A stretch of DNA of 64,000 nucleotides. Origin: Leptospira ellinghausenii. Lineage in GTDB: Bacteria > Spirochaetota > Leptospiria > Leptospirales > Leptospiraceae. Below, piece after piece: positions 43,510-53,209 of the stretch (position 1 is the first letter of the stretch; every line of letters starts with the position of its first letter). The notes below the pieces were generated by a model. That model ran no database searches, was not told the DNA's origin, and saw only the letters and a list, made by a program, of their open reading frames with translations. The position numbers and the translations under genes are program-made. The stretch covers positions 124,001 through 188,000 of the forward strand of contig NZ_BFAZ01000005.1 of the NCBI RefSeq assembly GCF_003114815.1. Direction: 5' to 3'.

Positions 43510-44714
43510 AGGTAAATTGCCATCAAATTATACATTCCATAAGCACCAACAGAGATGGTGAAAAGCAAACTAATCCAAAAAAAATAAAATCGCAAACGTA
43601 ATGTTCCATATATTTCAGAATTAAAATCACGGTTCTCAAGCCTTACCATTGGTAACACTTTATTTAAAGAAACAAAAAAGAAAACGGAACCCAAAATTGG
43701 AAATATAAATAAGTAAAATTGTTTTTTCAAGATCGCAATCTCGATGATTTTCAAATCCAAAACAAAAACTGGAGAAAGAGGAAAAACAAATGCAATCAAT
43801 AGTGCCAATAAATAAACATACAATGCTTTATGGCTCAACTTAGCTCCATTTAGGATCTGAGAAATATTTCGTTTCCCAGCATCCATTCTTAATATGCCCA
43901 TTGACAAAAAGACAAGAAGTTTCACTAAAACTGTTGTCGCGAGTAAAAAGTAAAATACTTCATCAGAAACATCCAACCATAAAAATAGTGTTAACATTCC
44001 AGTATGGAAAAGTGCAACCTTAGCTGAAATTCTTCGAATATCATCTCGAGATACTAACATCAAAGTTGAATATAAAATAGTTAAAATTCCAATGAACAAT
44101 AATCCATTGGAGGCATTGATCAAATGAACATTTAATTCATTTTCCAGCTTAATCAACGGTCGAATTGCAAGAACTACGCTAACAGGGACAAACGACGCAA
44201 TCAAAGAAGATATTTGGCTAGGGCTTTCTGCATAAGTATCACCAACCCAAAAGTGATTTGGTACCAAACCCAACTTCCCACTATAGCCATAAATCGTTAA
44301 AAGTATACCTGTTTCCACAAGAAGACCCGATTGGCCTTCTAAACCAAGTTTAAGAGAAGCAAAATCTAAATTTTGTAAAGGAGTGGATGCAAATAGAAGT
44401 ATTACAATCCCCAAAAAAGCCAAACCAAGGGCATAGGAATTAATCAATAAAAATTTCCATCCAACATGGAAAGATCGTTCCGTTCCACTCGACGAAATTA
44501 ATAACGCTCCAAACAAAGTTGAAGCTTCAATCAAAATCCATTTTAATACAATATTATCCGTAAACCAAGAATAAAATAATACAGAAAAAAAACAAATTTT
44601 GAGTAAACTCCACAACCAAATCCTTGTTTGTCCTTTAGTGGGAGCAAAAATAGAAATTAAAAATATAATAACAAAAGTTATGATACCAGATAAATAAAAT
44701 ACGATTTCCATCAT
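43506..44714 (-). CDS. HyfF/NuoN-like antiporter membrane subunit
   Basis: 402 residues, about 12 membrane segments. Antiporter-family features: LVPNHFWVGDTYAESPSQ (transmembrane 7-8 region), MLVSRDDIRRISAKVALFHTG with the conserved Asp and Lys, and ATTVLVKLLVFLSMGI. It would form a proton- or cation-translocating channel. Shorter than NuoN (about 480), as HyfF-type subunits vary. Overlaps hyfG-like by 4 bases. Confidence 0.82.
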   Translation of the reverse strand: MMEIVFYLSGIITFVIIFLISIFAPTKGQTRIWLWSLLKICFFSVLFYSWFTDNIVLKWILIEASTLFGALLISSSGTERSFHVGWKFLLINSYALGLAFLGIVILLFASTPLQNLDFASLKLGLEGQSGLLVETGILLTIYGYSGKLGLVPNHFWVGDTYAESPSQISSLIASFVPVSVVLAIRPLIKLENELNVHLINASNGLLFIGILTILYSTLMLVSRDDIRRISAKVALFHTGMLTLFLWLDVSDEVFYFLLATTVLVKLLVFLSMGILRMDAGKRNISQILNGAKLSHKALYVYLLALLIAFVFPLSPVFVLDLKIIEIAILKKQFYLFIFPILGSVFFFVSLNKVLPMVRLENRDFNSEIYGTLRLRFYFFWISLLFTISVGAYGMYNLMAIYL

Positions 44715-45322
44715 AACTTTCTTTCCTTTACATGCATATGAGGCGATAGTTGCAATATTCCTCCCGAAACTATTACCAATATAGCATCCAAAAATGATCC
44801 AAACTCCAAACCAAATGGTAATCCCTTATCCAATACCATAGTTAGAACAAATATTCCATTTTCAAATACACAAAATCCAGCAATTAACGCCAACCAATTC
44901 CGCCTAACAACAAAACACAAAATACCTACATATACCAATAAAATCACGTAAATCAATGCTATTTTATGAACAGGAATCGACAACAATGGAACTCCTTCCG
45001 TTATTTTAACAGCAAGTACCAATCCTAAAACCATAAACAAGAGTGTTGCCAAGTAACCAAATCTAGGAGTGGTACTCTCATTCATTTTTGATTTATCCGC
45101 AGTCCAGTTTAAAATCCATGGAGTTAATAGTCCTTTAAAAAGTACAACTAACAAAATTAATGAAATTGCATGTTGCCAATCACCTTCATGAGTTTGAATC
45201 ACAGGAAAGATAAGCAGAAAACCTTGAAGACTTAAAAATAAAATAATCCGACTTAATCGATTTTCAACTAAGACAACAATCCCAGACAAGAGTAATAATA
45301 AATAAACGAAATCGTATATCAT
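44711..45322 (-). CDS. HyfE-like membrane subunit (NuoK-type)
   Basis: 203 residues, about six membrane segments. The family-specific VFENGIFVLTMVLDKG (about 145-160) carries the NuoK-like Glu, and the soluble end PHMHVKERKL closes the protein. HyfE corresponds to NuoK with extra helices. Overlaps the hyfF-like gene by 4 bases; third or fourth membrane subunit of the complex. Confidence 0.8.
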   Translation of the reverse strand: MIYDFVYLLLLLSGIVVLVENRLSRIILFLSLQGFLLIFPVIQTHEGDWQHAISLILLVVLFKGLLTPWILNWTADKSKMNESTTPRFGYLATLLFMVLGLVLAVKITEGVPLLSIPVHKIALIYVILLVYVGILCFVVRRNWLALIAGFCVFENGIFVLTMVLDKGLPFGLEFGSFLDAILVIVSGGILQLSPHMHVKERKL

Positions 45323-45331
45323 TGTGTTATC

Positions 45332-46210
45332 CTATGAAAGTTTAACCAGGGTTCCTAAGATCAAAATCGCAATAAATGCTAATCCCATAAATTCAGGTAT
45401 CCAGGTCCATTTCCTTCGAACACTATTTGCTTCCCAAAAACCTATCAAAATTGCCAAAAGAACTACTGCAGGTAAAATCAGGAATTCCTGATTGATTCCA
45501 TTCAAATAATTAGATTTAAATAGCTTTGAATGTTCTAATGCTAACTTAACCAAAAAAACAAGTAATGCAGAAAGTTTGATAGAACTTGCTAATTCAAAAA
45601 ATGCCAACTGCCTTCCAGACGCTTCCAAAATCATTGCCTCATGAACCATTGTTAACTCTAGGTGAGTTCGTGGATCATCAAATGGAGGTTTTGCTAATTC
45701 CGCAAGAATTGTAATAAAGGATAAAGTTAAAAATAGTAATCCTATTAATATTCCTTGAGGAGTTTCAGAAATTTCGATATGTGATTGTGCAGCTAGTATC
45801 ATGAGAATAAAAGTTGGCTCCACCATCACTGACAATAAAATCTCTCTTCCCGATGCCATACCACCAAAGGAAGTTGCACCTTCCATAGCAAAACCAATAT
45901 AAGCGAATCGATATAAGGCTAAAAAAAATGGAATTAAGATAAAAGGTGCCCATTCAAAAAGAACAATACTCCAAATCATCAACGATGAATAAATTACAAT
46001 TCTCGGAGCCAACATTGAGATAGATGAAAAGTTGTTGTTAACAACAGGATGTTTCAAAAAAGATTTACATATCTCCAGATAAAACTGGATGAGTCTTGGT
46101 CCACGCCTACCTTGCGCATATGCTCTTACTTTTCGAAAAATACCTGTTAACAAAAAAGGAAGGCATACAAATAAAAAAACTAGGTAAACAAAATGAATGT
46201 AAGACTCCAT
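45332..46210 (-). CDS. HyfC/NuoH-like membrane subunit
   Basis: 292 residues from the ATG at 46210, which has AAAGGAT 8 bases upstream and avoids overlap with the upstream gene. NuoH features: KVRAYAQGRRGPRLIQFYLE near the N terminus, PFDDPRTHLELTMVHEAMIL in the matrix-side loop with the conserved Glu residues, and about eight membrane helices. NuoH-type proteins connect the redox arm with the pumping arm. Confidence 0.88.
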   Translation of the reverse strand: MESYIHFVYLVFLFVCLPFLLTGIFRKVRAYAQGRRGPRLIQFYLEICKSFLKHPVVNNNFSSISMLAPRIVIYSSLMIWSIVLFEWAPFILIPFFLALYRFAYIGFAMEGATSFGGMASGREILLSVMVEPTFILMILAAQSHIEISETPQGILIGLLFLTLSFITILAELAKPPFDDPRTHLELTMVHEAMILEASGRQLAFFELASSIKLSALLVFLVKLALEHSKLFKSNYLNGINQEFLILPAVVLLAILIGFWEANSVRRKWTWIPEFMGLAFIAILILGTLVKLS

Positions 46211-46214
46211 GATG

Positions 46215-47975
46215 TTATCCTTTAAAATCGCCAAATATCAATAATGAAAAAATGAAAATCAAAAACATAGAAGAAATCGCTAGGTATTTACTTATATCTT
46301 CTTCTTTAGGCTCGTTTGTTGAAGAAACAAGTTTTGTTCCAAAATTAAATATAAATGTAAGAGATTTGATGATCAAATTGTCAACTATCGAATCTCCCAT
46401 TTTATTCACAAAATATCTTCCCAGAGAATTATTTAGAGGCCTGGAAAAAACAGTCGAAGGTACTGATAGTTCGTGCCCCGAATAACCCCCACCACAATCC
46501 CAAGTCTTTCGTTTTAACTCTGCAATTTTTTTCCGATTCCAACGATCATAAAGATAAAAAACGATAATAACTAGTATAGTAACCATGGATACAAAAGAAA
46601 TGTTCCAAAACCAATCGATCAATTGCTGATCCGCAAATGGTTTTAACATCGGCAACTCAATAAAAAATGGCAATACTAGTGGAAATAGATAAATCATAAA
46701 GGCGAGACTCAACAGAGAAATATATAACCATCGTTTTTGCATATCTCCAAATGGAATTAAGTTCATATTGTTCCTTGGAATAGATAAAAACATAGTTAGA
46801 TACAATTTAATGTGAGTGAATCCACCAAGAACAATTCCAAAGAATATGAATATCATTGAAGGTAATAAAAACACAGAACGACCTATTGGTAGATCTAATA
46901 TCCTTACATTTAAATAAAAGTATGTAGCTTCCGAAACAAAACCGATCGTCCCTGGCAATACAGCATAACTAAAAGTTCCAGCTCCTAATAGTAATGGAGA
47001 TATTCCGAGTAATCTACCAATACCCTTCAATTCATCACTATTGTTTGAATTTATAAGTCTTGAAACCATTCCTATTGAAAAAAGTTGAAATGTTTTCGAG
47101 AAAGAATGATGAAATAAGCTTAAAAAAAACAAAATCCTAAATGAATTACTTAAATTCATTAAATCGATATCACCAGAAAACTGAAACATCCCAGTTATAA
47201 TCAAACATAACCATAAAAAATTAAGTGATTCGATCGAACTATAGGCTAAAGATATTTTTGGATCCTTGTGAAAGAAACTTGTGATTCCACCAAAAAATAT
47301 ACCTAAAGCAGCTAACGGAAATAATACTTGATAGATGATTGGATCCAACTGATTCGGTAGTACATAACGATAAAAGAGTAATAAAGGAAATATTTCTAAG
47401 ACACCTGCAAAAGATCCGAGAGCATGAGATGGCCCTCCTTCATTAACCTTAGGCAACCAAATATGAAAACCAGAAAATCCGGATTTGATTAATAGTCCGA
47501 TTAACAATAGTAAAATTCCAATATTATCACCATCAGGTAACATCACCCAAGCCGATAAAAATAAAGCTGCGATACCCGAAGCCAAAAGCAAAGAGCCTAA
47601 ACTCTCGATTTGTTTTTTCCCATATTCTGTACCGGAATAAATCAGGATGGTCGAAAATGAGGTAATTTCAAGGGCTATGGGCATCATTAATGATTTACCA
47701 GATATATAACAAATACCCAAAGCAGACCAAAAAATAGCATACCCAACTGTTACCTTATTTTTTTCCTTGGGTTCATAAGATTGAACAAGCATAAACGAAG
47801 AAAAACCAATGTAGGCTTGGATAAAAAGTCCAACTAATATAGGAAAGTCGACTGATAAAATATCTTCATTACTTATGATCAAAATGAGAAGTGGTGATAA
47901 TGCAGCAATCCCAACAACGAAAGATCTCAATATTGATATACGTTTATCTTCTAACATAAGTTGACCAAAATTCAA
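46215..47975 (-). CDS. HyfB/NuoL-like antiporter membrane subunit
   Basis: 586 residues with about 14-16 membrane segments. Conserved GFHIWLPKVNEGGPSHAL, LIKSGFSG, LAYSSIESLNF and HHSFSKTFQLFS motifs of the antiporter fold, and a C-terminal segment with CGGGYSGHELSVPSTVFSRP, typical of HyfB/HycC. The start is TTG at 47975 with AGGAT almost touching; ATG at 47957 is an alternative. First gene of the seven-gene operon. Confidence 0.88.
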   Translation of the reverse strand: MNFGQLMLEDKRISILRSFVVGIAALSPLLILIISNEDILSVDFPILVGLFIQAYIGFSSFMLVQSYEPKEKNKVTVGYAIFWSALGICYISGKSLMMPIALEITSFSTILIYSGTEYGKKQIESLGSLLLASGIAALFLSAWVMLPDGDNIGILLLLIGLLIKSGFSGFHIWLPKVNEGGPSHALGSFAGVLEIFPLLLFYRYVLPNQLDPIIYQVLFPLAALGIFFGGITSFFHKDPKISLAYSSIESLNFLWLCLIITGMFQFSGDIDLMNLSNSFRILFFLSLFHHSFSKTFQLFSIGMVSRLINSNNSDELKGIGRLLGISPLLLGAGTFSYAVLPGTIGFVSEATYFYLNVRILDLPIGRSVFLLPSMIFIFFGIVLGGFTHIKLYLTMFLSIPRNNMNLIPFGDMQKRWLYISLLSLAFMIYLFPLVLPFFIELPMLKPFADQQLIDWFWNISFVSMVTILVIIVFYLYDRWNRKKIAELKRKTWDCGGGYSGHELSVPSTVFSRPLNNSLGRYFVNKMGDSIVDNLIIKSLTFIFNFGTKLVSSTNEPKEEDISKYLAISSMFLIFIFSLLIFGDFKG

Positions 47976-48358
47976 ATCCTGGATAGAGAATCATTTGATT
48001 TTTAGGGGTTATTCTAAACTTATTTGGGACGAGCGAAAGTACCATTTTCCAAATTCTCTTGGAGTAAAAATACATGGGAACGCCAAAAATTGAGTAAAAT
48101 TACCTCTTAGCCTATAAAGGTCATATCTGTTCCATATTCACAAACGAATTTTTTGATTTTTTCACTGACGGAAAAAAAACAGAGAAATCCGAAGACGATT
48201 TTAGAATCATAACAAAATGGACACTCCTCTACTTTGAAAACCCAAAAATGGATCAAAAAACAAAATACCACTCTTCGTTTCCGATCCAAATGACGTTTTT
48301 ATCTGTCCTATATTAGGGAAATGAATCTAGATTAAACGATGAAATTGGCTAATCAAAA
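47976..48358. other. intergenic region between divergent hyf-like and ABC operons
   Basis: 383 bases without a convincing gene. It must carry promoters for both directions. A TATATT at 48309-48314 and a minus-strand TAGAAT at 48016-48011 are possible -10 boxes, but neither has a good -35 box. No strong repeat or RNA motif seen. Confidence 0.5.
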
Positions 48359-49036
48359 ATGAATTATGCAGTTGATGTAATAAATCTGAAAAAAAGCTAC
48401 AAGCAAGGTTCTCTCATGATTCCCGTGTTACAGAACATCAACCTACAAATTCCTGCAAAACAATTCGTTACACTCATGGGACCTTCTGGGAGTGGAAAAT
48501 CCACTCTTTTGAATATCCTTTCAGCCATCGAAACGGCTGATGAGGGAAGTGTTCGAATTTTTGGCCAAGAAATGGTAGGTGCAACGGAAAGTAAGCTAAC
48601 GGAATACAGGAGAGACAAAATCGGAATAGTTTTCCAGTTTTTTCATTTATTTCCCTACCTCACTGCTGTGGAAAATGTTTCAATCCCACTCCTTCTAGCA
48701 GGAAAGAGTAAACAATACGCTGAGAAAAAATCAAAGGAAATTCTGGATATCGTAGGTTTAAACCATCGGTGGAATTTTACACCTAAAGAAATGTCAGGAG
48801 GTGAAAAACAAAGAGTATCGATTGCTAGATCCATTGTTCATGAACCAAAGATCATTTTTGGAGATGAGCCTACAGGAAACCTAGATTCAAAATCCTCCGA
48901 ACAAGTATTAGAATTATTCCAAAAGTGTGTCTCTGATTTAGGCATCACAGTTTTCATAGTAACTCACAATGAAGAAATAGGAAAATCAGGAAACTCAAAC
49001 TATCATATGTTAGATGGATCTTTGATCAAAAAATGA
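48359..49036 (+). CDS. ABC transporter ATP-binding protein (LolD/MacB-type)
   Basis: 225 residues. Walker A GPSGSGKST (about 41-49), Q-loop FQFFHLF, signature MSGGEKQR, Walker B IIFGDEPTGNLDS and switch His in VTHNEE: fully intact. The FFHLFPYLTAVENV stretch after the Q-loop is typical of the LolD/MacB/FtsE group that partners FtsX-type permeases. It overlaps the permease gene by 4 bases. Confidence 0.92.
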   Translation: MNYAVDVINLKKSYKQGSLMIPVLQNINLQIPAKQFVTLMGPSGSGKSTLLNILSAIETADEGSVRIFGQEMVGATESKLTEYRRDKIGIVFQFFHLFPYLTAVENVSIPLLLAGKSKQYAEKKSKEILDIVGLNHRWNFTPKEMSGGEKQRVSIARSIVHEPKIIFGDEPTGNLDSKSSEQVLELFQKCVSDLGITVFIVTHNEEIGKSGNSNYHMLDGSLIKK

Positions 49037-51498
49037 TTCATTTATATTTGAATTTCATTTTTGGCTATTTAAAAAATAATCTAAGCAAAGTATTTTTTAA
49101 TTTAGTCAGTATCACACTTGGTATCGCATTATTCGTCAGCACTCAGATTAATGGTTGGAAAGCTGAAAAAAGTTTAGTAGACCAAACAATAGGTTTCAAT
49201 TCTCAAAATTTGATCGGGAGATATGTACCAAACGCAACACAAGGTGAAATTGATACAAATACATTATTTTCCTTGGATTCGAATTTACCAGAAGCATTCC
49301 AAATCGAACCTGAGTTATTCATAAACGGGTTTATTACGCTTGCGGATAATCAATCACTAAGTTTTCCTATCATCGGCAGAGATCTAATTACGTTCAATAT
49401 CACCTCTAAGAATCAAAATAATAGAAAAAATTTTCCTAAGTATTTTATTAGCAATTCTTTATTGCAAAAAACATTAAACAATAAACCAGATGTTTCCATT
49501 CATTTATGTAATCAAACCCTAACGATAAAGAAGGATGAAATTTTACCAATTGAAAGTGATGGGTTATTTGTTGTAACAGATATCGAACGACTACAAACTT
49601 TATGTGGGTTTAAAAACACTTATACTACGATCAACATCTTAGTCCAAAACCAAGCAGAAAATGTATCTTGGATTGTAAACTTCTCCCAATTATTCAGAAA
49701 TCAAAATTGGAAATTTGAATCAATGAATGAGATCAAAGAAAGGGCTGGAGTCGCCCTTGGTTCTTTGAAAATAAATTTAACCATCATTTCTCTAGTTTCT
49801 GTCCTTATTTCTTTTTTTATGGTTTCGAATATATATACCGGGATATTCTTATCCCGCCAAATTGAATTTGGCATCTTACTTTCAATAGGTGGGACTCGTT
49901 TAAATAACTTTCTACTATTTATGACTCTCGCATTGCTATTAGGTTTGTTTGGCGGGATTATAGGGACATTTCTTGGGATTATACTAGCAAAATATAATTT
50001 TTTTCAAACATCGAATACACTTACTGACTCATCACAACTAGAATCATATAAAGAATTCCCAAGTGTAATTTTATTCTATGGGATATTCTTATCCCTAGCC
50101 GGTTCAACAATAAGTGCCTTATTTAATGCAATGAAGGCCTACCACATTTTACCTATAGAATTACTTAAAGACAAGAATGAATCAACATCAAATCCCAAAT
50201 CCACTATACGATTAAAATGGTTTTTATCGTTTCTATTCATATTTTTAGGCATTATCATTGGGAACATTAAAATCCAAAAACAGATACTACCAGGCCTAGT
50301 TGGAGTATCTCTTGTTCTACTTGGTTTCATTTTGATTAATTATATATCAATTCCATTGATAGTGAATGGAATTTCAAAATTTTCAAAAAAACTCAATATA
50401 TCAACCAGTTTCCTTTTAGCAATTAAAGAAATTGAAATGGAATCATGGAAAAATGGTTTAACAATTTCTACAATCATGTTGGCAACGTCCCTAGTATTTA
50501 CATTATCAAGTTTGACATTAAGTTATGAGAGTTCCCTGAAGAGATGGATTCATGAAGAGAACCAATCTGATTTTTCGTTAATTAACGAAAAAAAATTAAA
50601 TTCGGGTGAACCAGGAGTCTCGATTAACCTATTAGATAAATTAGAAAAAACAAATTTATTTAGCCAAGTAGAACCATTTTTTATTAATTCCAAATTCATT
50701 GTAAATGGCAACTATTTCACACTACATGTTTTGAAATTTCGAGAAAATGAAAACAAAGATGAAATTATTGTTTCAAAGAACTTATGTTATCTTGAAAAAA
50801 TCTGCAAAGGAAATCGATTAAAAATCAGCACTCCCTATAAAGGGGAGGTATTCCTAAAAGTACAAGACGAAAAAGAAAATTTTTTCTCTGAGAGAGGGAC
50901 GATTATTATGGATTTTTCGTTATACAATGCGTTATTTCCAATCCAAGAATTAAACTCTATCCGATTAACCATCTCAGATTTATCTAATAAAAATGAGGCC
51001 TTAAATACAATAGAACAGCTTGCTAGCGAAAATGAACTCATTTACTTGGATCAAAAAAAACTGAAAGAACTATATATAACAGGTATGAATCGGGTGTTTT
51101 CTGTACTTGATTCGCTAAAACTCACAGCGATTCTTATTTCTCTATTATCATTAGGTACATCAATTTTTTATTATGTAAGAGAAAAATCTCGAATACTAGC
51201 TGGTTTAAAGGCTATCGGTATGAATTTCTTACAAATATTTTTACTATTATTTTACCAGACTAGTTTTCTATTAGTCGCTGGAATGACTTCTGGACTAATA
51301 AATAGTCTAATCCTTTCACCAATTGTCATATTTGGAATTAACCGAAATGCTTTCGGATGGGATTTGATATTTACATTCCCAGTTCACTTTGTAGCAATTC
51401 TACCGATCTTAATACTTTTGTATACAACCATTATAACGATTATCCCATTTTATTTTGTTTACAGAATGAAGATTTCAAATGAGTTGAATTACGAATAA
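49033..51498 (+). CDS. FtsX-like ABC transporter permease
   Basis: 821 residues. An N-terminal membrane helix (about 17-36), a large periplasmic region, three helices around 255-380 (SVLISFFMVSNIYTGIFL, then the ILLSIGGTRLNNF coupling segment), two helices about 400-440, a second periplasmic domain, and three C-terminal helices with the second FtsX domain (about 690-815; GLKAIGMNFLQIF). MacB- or LolCE-like mechanotransmission role is likely. Substrate unknown: candidates are lipoproteins or cell-wall enzymes. Confidence 0.88.
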   Translation: MIHLYLNFIFGYLKNNLSKVFFNLVSITLGIALFVSTQINGWKAEKSLVDQTIGFNSQNLIGRYVPNATQGEIDTNTLFSLDSNLPEAFQIEPELFINGFITLADNQSLSFPIIGRDLITFNITSKNQNNRKNFPKYFISNSLLQKTLNNKPDVSIHLCNQTLTIKKDEILPIESDGLFVVTDIERLQTLCGFKNTYTTINILVQNQAENVSWIVNFSQLFRNQNWKFESMNEIKERAGVALGSLKINLTIISLVSVLISFFMVSNIYTGIFLSRQIEFGILLSIGGTRLNNFLLFMTLALLLGLFGGIIGTFLGIILAKYNFFQTSNTLTDSSQLESYKEFPSVILFYGIFLSLAGSTISALFNAMKAYHILPIELLKDKNESTSNPKSTIRLKWFLSFLFIFLGIIIGNIKIQKQILPGLVGVSLVLLGFILINYISIPLIVNGISKFSKKLNISTSFLLAIKEIEMESWKNGLTISTIMLATSLVFTLSSLTLSYESSLKRWIHEENQSDFSLINEKKLNSGEPGVSINLLDKLEKTNLFSQVEPFFINSKFIVNGNYFTLHVLKFRENENKDEIIVSKNLCYLEKICKGNRLKISTPYKGEVFLKVQDEKENFFSERGTIIMDFSLYNALFPIQELNSIRLTISDLSNKNEALNTIEQLASENELIYLDQKKLKELYITGMNRVFSVLDSLKLTAILISLLSLGTSIFYYVREKSRILAGLKAIGMNFLQIFLLLFYQTSFLLVAGMTSGLINSLILSPIVIFGINRNAFGWDLIFTFPVHFVAILPILILLYTTIITIIPFYFVYRMKISNELNYE

Positions 51499-51535
51499 TT
51501 CTTTACCAAAAATATACCTTACTTAATTTTAAGAC

Positions 51536-52438
51536 ATGGCCGGAAGTATTAAAGTTTGTTTGGATCTCGCAGACATGATTCGAAAGGAGAATTTAGAATC
51601 TCGAGAAAAAATCCCAACATCCGATACTCATTTACGAGTTTGGTCCTCTCAACTTGCTCGCACCGAAGAAGATATCAGAAAACTTTTAACTTCACTTCGA
51701 GATAGCCACTATATATTTATAGTTTCAATTGTATCACCAGACCCAAATTTGTTTGTATATGGTGAGGATGCTTACGTATTTGCAGAACCATTCATTCTGA
51801 ATGAACTAAAAAAACATTCAGAAGAATCATTAGAAAAACTTTATGAAGCGAGTAATTACAAACGCAAATCTGCTTTTCAGATCACTCGAGAGCTGTTTCC
51901 AAAAATAAAAGAATTTAATAACACTCCTTTAGGACGTTCGATTAACTTATCTGTGATGTTGGAAGAATTCCAACGGATGTTAACCGCTCAAAGTTACGAA
52001 TATACTGACCAATGGCGAAGAAACAAACTTCAAGAAATTTATAAAGACGAAGTATTAGTTGCAGAGGAATTAGCAAATAATGCAAACTTTAGAGAAAATG
52101 ACCCAACGAAAAGGGCAATTGACCAATTAAAGGACCAAGCACCGAAAGAGAAAATTGATTCGAATTGGGTAAAAGCAAAAGATAACTTTTCAACAGAGTT
52201 TTTACTTAGAGTTCATTTCAGAAAGTATGAATTTGATATTGTAAAAAAATTAATTCAAAGTGGAAAACTAAAGGAAGAAAAAGACATCAAATATGTCAGA
52301 GATACAATCCAATTAATGGAAAGTAGAATGGAACAAGACAATCTATTAAAACGATATGCCAATGAAATGATAGAACTAAGGCGTTATGCCCAAGCTAAAT
52401 TAAACATGATTCGCCAAGGAGTTGGATCAAAACAGTGA
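51536..52438 (+). CDS. hypothetical protein, alpha-helical
   Basis: 300 residues with no signal peptide or membrane segment. I recognise no family. It is mostly helical and charged: a folded-looking N-terminal region with HYIFIVSIVSPDPNLFVYGE, and a C-terminal half rich in Lys, Glu and Arg (LEEFQRMLTAQSYEYTDQW, YAQAKLNMIRQG). It begins 37 bases after the permease and ends 18 bases before a convergent gene. A cytoplasmic protein probably co-transcribed with the ABC pair. Confidence 0.7.
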   Translation: MAGSIKVCLDLADMIRKENLESREKIPTSDTHLRVWSSQLARTEEDIRKLLTSLRDSHYIFIVSIVSPDPNLFVYGEDAYVFAEPFILNELKKHSEESLEKLYEASNYKRKSAFQITRELFPKIKEFNNTPLGRSINLSVMLEEFQRMLTAQSYEYTDQWRRNKLQEIYKDEVLVAEELANNANFRENDPTKRAIDQLKDQAPKEKIDSNWVKAKDNFSTEFLLRVHFRKYEFDIVKKLIQSGKLKEEKDIKYVRDTIQLMESRMEQDNLLKRYANEMIELRRYAQAKLNMIRQGVGSKQ

Positions 52439-52456
52439 CCGTAAATAGGACAAGAA

Positions 52457-53209
52457 TTAACTCTTAAACCAACCTACTTTATCAAGTTGAGTGTATACTT
52501 GAAAGAAAAATACAACTAAACTTATAAAAATCAATCTTCGTTTCAACGAAAACTTACTATCGATATGATTTTCCTTTTCTGGAGCATATAATAAGTAGAT
52601 AATCAAATTGACATTAAAAAATAATCCAAGAAACTCTGGATTTAGAATTGGAAATTTAACTTTTACTAGAGGAATGTAGAGCATCACAAGCACAACCACA
52701 CTAGGAATAAAATAAATAGGAGTTTTTCGATTCCACAAACTATCTTCCGTTAAATCTTCTTCTTTCTTAATTCCCGAAGTCTTTTCTAAGATCGAAATCA
52801 ATTCCTCTCGATTTTTAAGATTTACTATTGGATGAATTTTTTCCTTCGTTTCCAAAATAACACGATCATAACCACGGAACTTATCTAATGTGATTTTTTC
52901 CAAATCTTTGATACGAATTGATGCACAATTGCCATTTGAATCAAACTGATTCAGTAATCCACCATCTAACTCCACTTTCCCACTCGAAAGAATTTCTATT
53001 TGTTTCAAATAATTCCTACGAAGAAACCAAAAAAAAAGAGCCAGTAATGGCACAAATAAAGTGAAAAATTGAACTCGTCCCTCAGCTGGAATTTGTAGAC
53101 TATTATAAACTACAAATAGTAGAAATAATACTACGATCGTCCAGGTGCGGGTCAGTAGTTTTTTTCGAAAATATGTTACATCGTAGATAAATGTCTTTTT
53201 TTCACTCAT
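52457..53209 (-). CDS. hypothetical membrane protein with PH-like core
   Basis: 250 residues: two N-terminal membrane helices (about 20-36 and 43-60), a soluble middle region (about 65-145) with a pattern of strands (VELDGGLLNQF, IRIKDLEKITLDKF, VILETKEKIHPIVNL) like a bacterial PH domain, then two or three more helices. Function unknown. It overlaps pyrE by one base (TAATG), so the two are co-transcribed. Confidence 0.65.
   Translation of the reverse strand: MSEKKTFIYDVTYFRKKLLTRTWTIVVLFLLFVVYNSLQIPAEGRVQFFTLFVPLLALFFWFLRRNYLKQIEILSSGKVELDGGLLNQFDSNGNCASIRIKDLEKITLDKFRGYDRVILETKEKIHPIVNLKNREELISILEKTSGIKKEEDLTEDSLWNRKTPIYFIPSVVVLVMLYIPLVKVKFPILNPEFLGLFFNVNLIIYLLYAPEKENHIDSKFSLKRRLIFISLVVFFFQVYTQLDKVGWFKS

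Noticed and set aside
48107..48289. Small minus-strand open frame of 60 codons between hyfB-like and the ABC gene
   Set aside because: No ribosome-binding site, no recognisable protein, and AT-rich composition makes such a frame likely by chance.
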